Below, one piece after another: positions 51,120-62,491 of a stretch of DNA of 64,000 nucleotides (position 1 is the first letter of the stretch; each line of letters begins with the position of its first letter). The stretch comes from Lytechinus variegatus (Eukaryota; Echinodermata; Echinoidea; Temnopleuroida; Toxopneustidae): NCBI RefSeq assembly GCF_018143015.1, contig NC_054746.1:39372687-39436686 (forward strand), given 5' to 3'. The position numbers and the translations under genes are program-made. The notes under the pieces were generated by a model, which was not told the origin of the DNA, did not search any database, and was given only the letters and a program-made list of their open reading frames with translations.

Positions 51120-51357
51120 GGAACTGTCATATGATGCGCAAGCTTTCTCTGCCTCAGCACCTCTGGAATAATTTGCTGTTGAATTTAAGAATTATACCAT
51201 TACTGGAAACCTTAAAATCTAAAGTGAAGTCTTATCTTTTCTAACAATATTAGTTATTGGCACTTTGACACTCATCCGAACTCTCTCTTATTGTGCGCCT
51301 CGGAATAAAATATTTCTAGATGGCTCTATATAAATGCCTATTATAATTATTAACAAC
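51120..51357 (+). mobile_element. 5'-truncated LINE 3' end (CR1/L2-like)
   Basis: An open stretch ends LWNNLLLNLRIIP then LKSKVKSYLF-stop, the typical last residues of CR1/L2-type reverse transcriptases (LWNSLP...FKSKLKTYLF). It is followed by a short 3' UTR with GCGCCTCGGAATAAAATATT, GGCTCTATATAAATGCC and an (ATT)n tail. Only the extreme 3' end is present. Confidence 0.6.
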
Positions 51358-51359
51358 AC

Positions 51360-54300
51360 TACTGGAAACCACTGTATTTAGAACTTAGGTTTAACTTATA
51401 CTCTGGTCTAAAGTTTTCGTTTTAATATTGGTAGCCAAATGTGACAGGCATCTCTTCTTGTAGAGGTCCAAACCATGGGCATTTTGCACTTGATATATCA
51501 GTATTTTTTAAGAATGGTAAATAACATTTTCCCCATTTAAAGCACAGAAAATGAATCCAGTCTACACAGGATGAATAAGTTTAAAAGAAAAAGCTTCTCA
51601 TAATTTAAGCACAGACTTAGTTAAACCATGGTTTAACTTAAATACCCGATTTCAAAATACAGACCATTTGGTTTATCATAACACACCACAACAAAAACAG
51701 GCTAAGTTGGCCTCATCTTCTTAAGAACATGACTTTTTTATTCTTGTTTGTCTGCATTATACAAACGAAAACATGGAAACTTGACAATAGGATACATGGT
51801 TCTACTAGTAATGTTGCATGCACACAATCTTAGAGGTCAGTCAAACAGTATGTCAACTAGCCTTTGATATTTATCTAATTAAAAAAACATCTTTTTTATT
51901 TTGTCTTTTCCGAAAACTTCACAGACTTGACACAATAGAAAGCATAAGTATAACTACAGCATGTACATTAATTGCCCCACCTTGTATATATGATGAGTTT
52001 GATTTTTTTTCTTTACAAATAAATAAAACAAAAATGTAGGAAGAATGAAATACAGTATTTAATTCCCAAGATCAATACTACAATTAGTCTTTGGTTCTTC
52101 TATATCATAGCCTCCTTCACTAAATTGTTTTATTTTTGCTTTTGTAATATCATACTTTAAAAATAACTGACAATTTTTTGCAAATAATAACAAAATCAAC
52201 TAAAAATTAAGTTATCAGGTCCATGTAGCACAAAGACTTCTTAGGACAAAATAGACTTCAGGGATTTTATTCTTGAATTACATTTTTACCTATGAATGGC
52301 AATTAAAAATTTTGCAATGAAATATTTAACATTATGTTATAATGGTGTATGATCCAAATTAACCTTTATGTAATTTTGCTAAGTAGCAGATATAATGTAA
52401 AAAAAGAAGACTTGTGACTTCTCTGAATACATCATGAGCACTTTAAAATACTTGTAAAATCTTTATTTTATGATAACTTTGTGACCTATTTGTATTTCAG
52501 CAGTTTATTTTCAAATGAAACGTTGAATACAAAGTTAAAAAAAACAAAACAAACACTGAATATTCAATGAATAAGGACTTGAAAACGATGTAATTATAAT
52601 AAATAAACTTGATAGGAGACTATCTTAAAACACACTAAACTTAACCTATTAGAATCTGCATTGCAAATATGCAGATGGCTATTTCCAATGGATACATAGC
52701 AAATTAGCAACTGTCCATAAAGTATTACACAGTAAGTGCTCTTTATAAAAGACAAATGTACACATATATACAGTTTAAGCTTTGCAAGCATAAATAAGAA
52801 TACATTATTACAAAGATAAGAAAGCATGATAAAATTCACATGAGTAACAAATAATTATCTCCAACTGGCATCCTCTCAAAATGCACATTTTTTATCATAA
52901 AAAGACAATAAATTAGGTTAATAGAAAGACAATATTATCCATATCTCAATGAAAAGGGGTATGATATCCATCAATGAAAATTTTACAATTAACATAATGA
53001 ATCAAATATTTTTATCAGTATGATCAAGATAAGAAAAACAACTAAAATTTATTAGACACACCCATCCATGATCAATTTTTTTTAATAGCTCTAAAGAATG
53101 AAGTGATGACTAATAATAATTTTGTCAGGTGGGTATAAAAACTTTAATTTTTTCAAAATTAACTGAAATTCCTCTTGATTAAAAGCACATGGAAAAAGAA
53201 ATTTTTATTTCACCTAAATCAAATATCTAATAGATTATTTCAGAATTTTTTTGGTAGTACTCCAACCCATCAAAAATGCAAATACAGGAAGACAGAGCTC
53301 TCCTTATTTCCATTTTCTGTCATCTGTCAAAAAAAATTTTGAACATCTGCCCCTTGACTGTATATGAGATAAGAGTAAAATTACTTTTTAACTCATTTTT
53401 AATATAAACATTCACAAAAAAATTTGAACTTATGATTATGTCATGGATGTCAATACAATTTCAATAATAGTACTAACGTTAATAACAAAGGACAGTAGTA
53501 AGTACATATCAAGATAAAAAATAAAGTACTGTTGTTTGATTTGGTATAGAATTAAGATTAAAGGTATTTCATCTGGAAAAAAAGGTGGGGAAAATTATAA
53601 ACACTGCAATGGAATTTTAAAATATATTTAAAATTGATTTTAAAAAACAGTTGAAGGAAGAAACAGCTAACAAAACATATATTTGACTTAAATATATCAG
53701 TGGGTAATTCCTAGAACAAGAAATATTCAGATTGTTTTTAATTTGTTCCACTAGCACCTTTTATGTGGTTTCAACACAAATAACACTCTTCTGATATAAA
53801 CATATTTGGCCCATGTGTTGCAGCATACTGAGGAGGATTACACTAACTTTTTTTATCTTTGTTTTGCACAGTTTGGGGAGGGTGCTGTTTTGACAAGAAT
53901 TGCAATTAATTTGATCAACTGAACAATAAATGATTAATTTCTTTGACAAAATGATATGGATGGACAGAGTGTCTTAAATTTCATTTAATAGCTGGTCCAA
54001 AGCTGGTCCAAGAATATTTGGTCTAACATCAACAAGTATGAAAACTACAGGAAGTTGGTCAATAAATCTTTCATGAATTATTAATTTCCCTTTGTCACAA
54101 GATCTACATTAAAATAACTAAACAATGACTTCAATGTGTTTTCACTAACCATGTGACTTCAGTTAAAACCAGTACATTTAATCAGTTCTCTTCGGGTGGA
54201 ACTCACATATAGACACTGGAAGCATAAACATATATTTCATCCATATCTCATAATTTGAGAGCAGTGTCATCATAAGAAACCTGATATTAAAAGATACATA

Positions 54301-54815
54301 CATATATTCCTACAAGGTACTTAATCTATACTACTGGCAAACAAGTGCAACTATTTACAAATATCCATTTCATATGTTTTTGTGCTATGACTGTTATTAG
54401 CTTGTATTCTGCAGTGCATTGAGCTGTTGAATAATATTAAAGTCACACATCTACAGGAATATTGAATACTGATTACTAAATGAGGCAGTAGTCTACTCTG
54501 TGTCATCAACTATTATTGTTTAGTCTAGATTGCAATTTACACACTCACATAAAGAAACTTTATAATAGAATCTTTCATTTACAAAATCAGAGCACTTTGG
54601 AGAACTTCCTTTATAAAGTTCTCATGCATATTTTTAAGAACCTTTGTTGTGATATCTGAAAGGTATTTCATAAAGCTCTTTGTGAGAGACGGGTGACCTG
54701 TTCTTGGTAGCTACAGCAGATTCGCAATAATTTTGAGTTCTTAACAACCATCTACCGTAAATGCAATGTTAAATAATGTTTTTCTAAGGTTTAGAGAAGA
54801 TTCAGTCCCACCTTT
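51360..54815. other. No gene seen; possibly part of a long PTK7 3' UTR
   Basis: Very AT-rich with chance ORFs only. Minus-strand AATAAA signals occur (for example near 52464), so PTK7 transcripts could reach here. No repeat family recognised. Confidence 0.35.
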
Positions 54816-54821
54816 AAAGGT

Positions 54822-55398
54822 CAAGTCCACCTCATAAAAATGTTGATTTGAATCAATAGAGGAAAATCAGACAAACAATGCTGAAAATTTCATCAATATC
54901 ATATGTAAAATCAAAAAGTTATGACATTTTAAAGTTTCGCTTGTTTTCACAAAATAATTATATGCACAATTTAGTCACATGCGAACAAGAGAATTAATGA
55001 TGTCCTTCACTCACTATTTCTTTTGTTTTTTATTGTTCGAATGAAACATTATTTCACTTTTTGCAGATTTGACAATAAGGACCAACTTGACTGAACCATA
55101 TAATGTTAAGCAAGAGTAATTCAACATGTTCAGGAGAAATAAAACTTTGTTTCACAGGACGACGAGGAGAAAATTAGAATATTTCATATAATAAAATACA
55201 AAATAAATAGTAAGTGATGTCATCAGTTCCCTCATTTGCATACTGACCGGGATGTGCATATAACTGTTATGTGATATTAAGCAAAACTTTAAAATGTCAT
55301 AACGTTCTTCGATTTTGATGAAATTTTCAGTGTTATGCTTGTTGGATTTTTCTCTTTTCATTCAAATCAAATTTTTGTTGGGGTGGACTTGTCCCTAA
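54822..55398. repeat. Foldback element, family A copy 4
   Basis: Ends CTTTAAAGGTCAAGTCCACC and GGGGTGGACTTGTCCCTAAA. Arms mirror (ATGCACAATTTAGTCAC against GTGACC-like text and GGGATGTGCATATAAC). Lies in the presumed PTK7 3' flank. Confidence 0.7.
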
Positions 55399-56168
55399 AC
55401 AAGGTAAAATTGGGATGTCTTGTTTAGCACTCAAAAACAGGTCACCTGTCTTGCTTTTAAGTTGTGCATAACTTACAGTTTTCAGTTTTATGAATCGCAA
55501 CATTTGTACGTCACGTTAATCATCTATCAATTTTATAAAGTCTCTATAACACCATATTTTAGACAAAATTAATTTACTCCCATTATTTCACTGTTAATGC
55601 TTCAAATGTTCATTTGTACCTATCTCATCATCATTTTGTCATACCAAAAAGTTGCATACTGCTACTTTAGTCACATATCCATATGTCTGCTACAAGGATC
55701 TATCAGATTAAAAAAATTGAGTTGCTCTTGGTTTTATGAATTAATAAAAAATACTGGACACGTTTACAATTATTACATAATCACAAATACAAATTAAAAC
55801 ACATGATTTTTCTACTTTATATCTTTCCTTTTCATAGTACTTTACAATGTAAAGGAGGATGGATTGCAAACATAAGACAGTTCATTTACATTTTTGCATA
55901 CATCATTTCGAGTCCAATTAGTTGGTTTGCAGTCCTCACAGAACTTTATTTCTGCTCTATCAAGCAAACAAAGTTATTAGCTTCAAGTCCTCAGACTTGG
56001 TTCACACGACTAAGCACTATGTTGGTTTCTGCTTGACTATTGAGAAGCCAGCACATTGAACATTCTCAAGTTTCTTCAACTCGATGAGAAAGATGCGCAT
56101 GCAGAACACCTGGCTTCAGAGATCCTTGATGATATTGCATAACAATAACCTGTACTGCATGTAGGTAG

Positions 56169-59100
56169 CTATACACGGCTATCAGTTGAGATGCGTCCAA
56201 GATGGTGGGTGATCTCGGAGAAGCTATGACGATCTTTAGGACTATCAGCCCAGCATCGATGCATCATCAGCTCTATCTCCTCTGGTGTATCCGATGGTGT
56301 CTCCAGCATCAACTCACCATCTATCATGGCTCTCATGACAGCATCGTTATCCAGCTGTGAATAGGGTAACAATCCCTGACTGAATACCTCCCATACAAAG
56401 ATCCCATAAGCCCAGACATCACTCTTTGCAGAGAGCTCATCCTCAAAGATGGCTTCGGCTGGCATCCAGCGGACCGGGATGAGCTTCTGGTGGTACTCAT
56501 GGTACTCTGGGCGGTAGAGATCTTGACTCACAGACATGGTACAGATCTTCACCTCCATTGAAGGTGATAGAAGACAGTTACGAGCAGCTAGATCACCATG
56601 GATAAACCGATTGGCTGACAGGGTTTCCATACCTAGAGCTACTTGGTTGACTATGTCTATCTTCTGACTAAGGGTCAAGGGAGGTGGTACGTTCTTGGTG
56701 CCATTCTCACCACGTGTTGCCTGCAAGAACTGCTTCAGATCACCCTGTTATCAAACAAATCATTAAAAAAAAATCTACATTCAGAAAGACAAATATTAAG
56801 CAATATGAGAACATATAATCTGCTTTATTCAGCACTGCCCGAGTTCATAAAGAATTCTGTTTTCAGATTTGTACAATTTAAATACAACACACACAAAAAA
56901 CAGCTTTTTATCCATTTCCACACACTATCAATTTTGCCAGATATTCAATAAAGCGATGATATAGACTCACCTCAATCATTCTTGTAAATTAATTTGGGGG
57001 GGAATCAAAGAGATAACTACATGAACACTTTGTTAAATCTTGAAGAATTAATTTTATATCAATATAATACTCCATGCTTTTATAAGGAAGTTACTTGGTG
57101 ACATTAACATACCTACACAAGTTATATCAATTTTCAGCAATAGCAATGACAATTTTTTTTCTTAAAAATCTAATTTCATTTCTTTAAAGCATCTATAAAT
57201 CCAGGTGAAAATTTAATTTCAGTAATTCTTTCCTACAATGCACTCACCCAATCTAAATACTCTGTGATCATGAGTTGTGGTTCACTATCCCTACACACGC
57301 CCAGGAGTTTCACGATGTTCTCATGATTCAGCTTGCCTAACATCTCAATCTCTCGTCTGAAATCTAACTGTAATGACTCTTCTTTGGTCTGTAGAGCTTT
57401 GACCATCACTGTAGTAGCCTCCTCACCATCTTTGATGCCTGCTGCCCTCGCTAGCGTTACCTCGCCGTAGGCTCCATGACCTGAAATCATCAGATAAATG
57501 CTCGACTATCATTCAAACAATACAATAACTGTTTTGCGATCTATAATCTAGGCTTACAGAGCAAAAATATAAATGACTGATGAACAATGTCATCATAACA
57601 TAATTCTTGATGACTTTAATCTATTGCATGTAATTGAAGTAGATTAACTAATAAACATATGATTACTAACATCAGATGTTCTATAGCTGTCCATCCATTC
57701 CAAATGTTGTTGTGTGTGTTTGTTTTTTTTTTGGGGGGGGTTGCCCTACACATTTGGGGGATCTTGGGCAAATAAAGTAACTTTGTTTCACAAAGCATAA
57801 ACACATTTTATTTTTCAATTCCCATAAAGATTTTCCTCTGTATGGGGGAATTTCTAAACATCATCTATACAATATTGCACTCTATCAATGTGCATGCGCG
57901 TTGTGATCAACGTAAACAGCTGTTGATCAAGGTACAATACTCTGTCTCCTCATTGTAGAAGGTTATTATGTTTTAATTTTTTTGTCAACTACCATGATGA
58001 AATTCTTGAATTTTGATTTCTATTGCATGACAATGCATCAGTTGCAGGCTGAATGCAATGTATATGCAGCCAATTTTATATAATCATTATATTCATAATC
58101 TCATGCCAGGAAACATTTCACTTTCCTTTATCCTGAACATATAACAATTTAAAAGAAATCTATCTTTTGCTCTAAATCAACTTTAATTCAATTAAGCATT
58201 ACCTATAGTAGTGATGGTCTGCATATCATGTCTTGGGAACTGGAGTTTGTCATAGCTCCCTCTTTGATGATTCTTAGATGGAGTAGGATTCAAAGCTATC
58301 TCTCCATCAGCAACCTTCCCATTCTCTCCATCATGGTAGTCATTTAACATCCTATTATTGGCTCCTCCTGCCACTGTCCCATTGGGTTTCTCCATGTTCT
58401 TCATCTTTCGTCTGTACCGCCGACGTCTCTGACGACACCACAGCATGAGACCAACTACTAGGAAGATGTAGGCTGCAGCACACCCGACAGCGATAGCTAT
58501 GGTTCTGGTCATGACCTGAGCTGGGACTGGTTGCTGATCAGGAGGTGTACCCTCTGAAATCATTACAAACAATAAGTTAATAGTCACAAGTCTTGTCCAT
58601 CCCTCATAATCTCTTATTCCCAATTAGATACCTACATTGTCACAGCCTGTTCTATATTAGCAGATAGATTTGAACAAAATTAGACAAATACAAATAAAGA
58701 TCAGTAGGAAGTTTTAAAAATTTTAATCCCTACAATTGTTTGCAAACTCGATTTTGATTTTGTGAAGATGCAATTGAAGAAATCAGCACCTGAACTCTGA
58801 TGAATTGAAGAGATACATTTTTTCTGCAAATAATACCCTCCAAGTGTTATGATGTATCAGGGATTCATATGCACCAGTGACAAGAATTCCAATATACAAA
58901 TTCAACACACAAATCAAATGACTTGATACTTCAACCCTGAATTTAATACTTTTCACCTTCCTTAACCTAACCCTAAACATAACAGAAAGCCCAATTGCAA
59001 CCCTAACCCTATATCTCAGACAAATTAGGGCCTGGAGCAATTGTCACAGGAGCAGTGTCATGTCACAGAGCTGCCAACTTGAACAAGAGCATGTCAGTAT

Positions 59101-61927
59101 TTTAAAAGTAGAAAATCAGTATTTTGGTGAGGAAATCAGTATTTCCGAAGAAATACCATAGGACAACACATAAAACTGAAACTAAAAAAACAGTATTTTG
59201 CATGAAACCATCAGTATTCTTCTCATTTTTCAGTACTAAATACTGAAAATCAGTACTAGTTGGCACCTTTGATGTCACCTATCAGGCATCTCATAGGAAT
59301 GCCCTTTAGATTTGAGACTTGAGACACTCGATCTGCACAATCATTAGCAATATTCAAACGTCTTCTGAATTCTTGAAAATAATCCCACACCATTTATATC
59401 TTAATTGTATCTTATTTGTAAAATTTGTTTTCGCTTATGTCAAATGTAATCATAATGTTGAATTTATGTTACAAGTAAGTCTGCAGAGTGTAATGGGGTG
59501 TGTGTGTGTGTGGGTTTGGGTGCTTCTGTGTGTTTGTGTGTTTCTGATGAGGATTGGGACTTTTAAAGGTTTATTTCTTGTATATTTTGCATATTATGTA
59601 TTTTATAATTTGTATGTATTTTGATTAACAGGGCCCAATTGCAAACCAGCTTTTTATCTTTGTTAATGTTTTTTATCGTGTATAGCTGAATTGGTCACCC
59701 TGTATAAAGATGTGAAATAAATAAATAAATATAAATTGGCCCAGACAGGTTGTGAGAAAATGAAGTAAAGAGAGACAGAACGACAGCGTTTGTCTCACAC
59801 GTACACAAATCTAAAGCTCTGTACTGACAAGACAAGAGGTGTAAAACAAGAACTTACTTTGAACAGATAGTGTTATCTCTGTTGTATTGAGACCCGCATC
59901 ACTACCAGCAATACATTGATATCTACCAGCATCATTAGCAGAAACCTCTTGGATGATGAGAGTACCGTTAGGTAGATGAGTAAAATGATCAGGGTAATTG
60001 ATGATTGGTTTACTCATCCAGGTAATCGTTGGTTCAGGGTCTCCATATGCTGTGCAGTCAATCTTCAGAGGATAGCCCTCAAATCCTATGGTGTTGTTCG
60101 GGATGATTCTGAACTTGGGTTTCACTGATAATGGAAATAAAACAATAAGAAATTATGATTTGTCTCTCCACCTATGACATACGAGAATAAGTATTCTCAA
60201 AATTGAAAGAAGATACCAACCGTAAGATATTTTTCATAGATTATGCATTTTTTGTTAACTCTTGCAAGTATTCTTGTTAAATTAGAGAGCATTGTTGGCT
60301 CAGTCAGTAACGCATTTGCCCGTCGAACCAAAGATCGTGGGTTTGAGTCCACCCCAGGATGACTGAAGCCAGTGCGTTGTATGTAAACTTCTCTCCCATG
60401 TCTCACAGATGCAGGCTACATTACAATGGAAAACATTCTGTCCCTCGGATAGGAAGTTAAATGGAGGCCCCGTGTAGAGGAGAGTCACCACCTTTGCATG
60501 TTAAGAACCCACTGCACTATTCGTATAATAGTGGGAAACCCCGGTGTAGTGGTCAACCTGCACTTCCCCCAATCAGTTATACCTGGAAGAGAGAGTGTGG
60601 GTCATAGTGATTCAGTTCGCTTTTCACCTCCCAGGCACATGTGACGCCAAAACAAATAATAATAATAATAAAGTCTTACAAGTATTAATTGCATGTCACT
60701 GTACCTGTTTAGTCCATTACAATCCCACATATAAAAATAATTCACCATTTAATATACATTACAGTTATAACCATAAGATATACATATGGTATTCAGATAA
60801 CCAATCTCATATAAAGAAACTTGAATATATCAACTATGCCCTAAAAAGTGAACTTATATCTTATTTTAAAAACTCTGTAACTCTGCACATGAACAGTATC
60901 GGTGATTCCTCATCTAGTCAATATAATTCAAATGTTATACCTACCAACTACTTCAATTCTGACAGTGGAATTGATCCTTTCAAGACCAGTCGATGCAATA
61001 CAGATGTATGTTCCAGCATCACTTGCTTGAGCTGGGTCAAATTCCAGAACTCCTAGGTTTGGTTCAGAAATATGATCTGGCCATGATCCAATCAAACCTT
61101 TCTTGTACCAGACAATATGTGGTTGGATACTAGCCGTAGCATGACACACAAGGCGATTGACCTCACCACGGTCTAAAGTCGTTGCAGTAATGGGGCGTGG
61201 ATTGAACCTCAAGATAGCTGTAAAAATACAGACATAAACAACAGAACATGTGATTACCAAACGTTGACAAAATATTTTAATCTGACAATAGACAGGCAAT
61301 CACTACAATGTTCCCTGACAATTGCTAGTTCATCCAAATATACATGAATATATAATTTCTTCTATGTTTTCAAAATGAATGCTTGGCATATTTGTTTAAC
61401 GTCCTTCTTTTACAGGGAAGAATTTCTTGTACTACTCCTTAAAGATATAGACCCAAGCTTAATGATTGACTGAGCTCTTGAAATACAGTTGACTAGTCTG
61501 AAGTCAGAATTCACAGCTTGCTATGCTAGTACTTTGGCTATCTGATAATACAGAAAAGTTACTTTTATTGCATTTTTTTTAAAGAGCATTTTTTCCACTC
61601 CTTCATAATGCTTCCATGGGATTTTTCGTCACATTTTTTTGTACTCAATTGAAAACTTTCCCCTCCTTTATAATGTCCCCGAGGTATATGAATATAAATT
61701 TTCTTAATGTGACTATGTTAAGTAAAAATGTAAAGCAATTTTTAAAGATAGTTATTTTTCATAAGATATGGTCTGGCTAAGAATATATTACCTTCAACAT
61801 AGATGGTAGCAGATGCAGTTTTTATCCCTGCTACTGTTGTAGCTCTACAGGTATACGTCCCATTGTGTCGAGTTGTAGCACTGTTGATTACAAGGGATCC
61901 ATCATCCAGTAAATCAATACCTTGCTT
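56169..61927 (-). CDS. PTK7: Inactive tyrosine-protein kinase 7 (PTK7/CCK4), C-terminal part; 5' exons outside the window
   Basis: Ig-repeat receptor pseudokinase of planar cell polarity and Wnt signalling; single-pass plasma-membrane protein. Minus-strand exons: 61792-61927, 60945-61217, 59858-60124, 58203-58553, 57248-57480, 56169-56744; phases close, giving 611 residues plus TAG. Order: half Ig (HNGTYTCRATTVAG), Ig (LVCHATA...AGTYICIAS), Ig (LKIDCTAYGDPEPTITW...AGRYQCIAG), TM (TIAIAVGCAAAYIFLVVGLM) followed by a basic RQRRRRYRRK stop-transfer, then kinase fold. Kinase signs: TTIGHGAYGEV loop, VMVKAL lysine kept, FIHGDLAARNCL in place of HRDLAARN, ICTMSVS where DFG should be, WMPAEAIF and SDVWAYGIFVWEVF. 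The missing DFG and altered HRD match PTK7 in other animals. Ends LGRISTDSRV, compare STVDSKP in human. Confidence 0.94.
58960..59015. repeat. Short interstitial telomere-like fragments
   Basis: CCTAACCCTAAAC and CAACCCTAACCCTA lie within 50 bp inside a PTK7 intron; units are degenerate. Could be chance or a repair scar. Confidence 0.25.
59640..59730 (+). mobile_element. Possible LINE tail
   Basis: GGGCCCAATTGCAAACCAGC, then TGAATTGGTCACCCTGTATA and an (AAAT)n tail at about 59715-59730. Similar layout to invertebrate CR1-type 3' ends; no coding part. Confidence 0.3.
60273..60673 (+). mobile_element. tRNA-headed SINE, full length, with target duplication
   Basis: A-box-like TTGGCTCAGTCAGTAACGC and B-box-like GGGTTTGAGTCCACC (about 60296-60354) give a tRNA-derived head. 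A roughly 300-bp body follows, including CCCTCGGATAGGAAGTTAAA and TGTTAAGAACCCACTGCACT, with an (AAT)n tail. Flanked by TCTTGCAAGTATT (60260-60272) and TCTTACAAGTATT (60674-60686), a 13-bp target duplication with one change. In a PTK7 intron, antisense to the gene. Confidence 0.8.
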
Positions 61928-62490
61928 CTGTAAACAAAATATTCAAAGAGACCTTCATACATGAAATTTGGATACCAAGAGTCAATCTCATAAACCGCTT
62001 GTCTTTTTTTACCTGGAGGGGTGGATTCACACTCTAGCTTTTTTTAGATAATAAAAAATATATCTTGCATGGAGCACCTGAAGTGTATTATAGTAAATAT
62101 TAAGTAGAAATGTTTACAAAATCATAAAATAGCCTTAAAAACGGACATACTGAAGTTTTTCGACATGCCCTCTTCGGGGTAAAATCAAATGAATGACTAA
62201 AACGCTATAGTAAAACAATATACCCGGTATAATAAAACCGAAACTAAACAATTTATGCTAAATAGCGAGCCATAGTTGGCTGTGAAGCAAACAAGTTAGG
62301 CTTGGTACCAGCCGTATACTGAAGCGAAGCAACTAAAATAATGCAAGGGTTCTTCCGAATTCCTTCTGTTTAATGTTTACTATACCATATGATGTATTGA
62401 TTAGATTTGTCTCACATACTACAATAAATGAAATTGTAGATTTGTGGATATCAAGTTCATTTCCATCCCAATGGATATGCACATGACAGT
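61928..62490. other. PTK7 intron, no further exon seen
   Basis: The exon at 61792-61927 begins mid-Ig domain, so an upstream exon must exist. I found no Ig half with a spliceable Cys/Trp pair here, so it likely lies beyond the window. Confidence 0.5.
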
Positions 62491-62491
62491 T

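Noticed and set aside
60290-60360. tRNA gene
   Set aside because: A and B boxes are present but it does not close into a cloverleaf and continues into a SINE body with an (AAT)n tail and target duplication.
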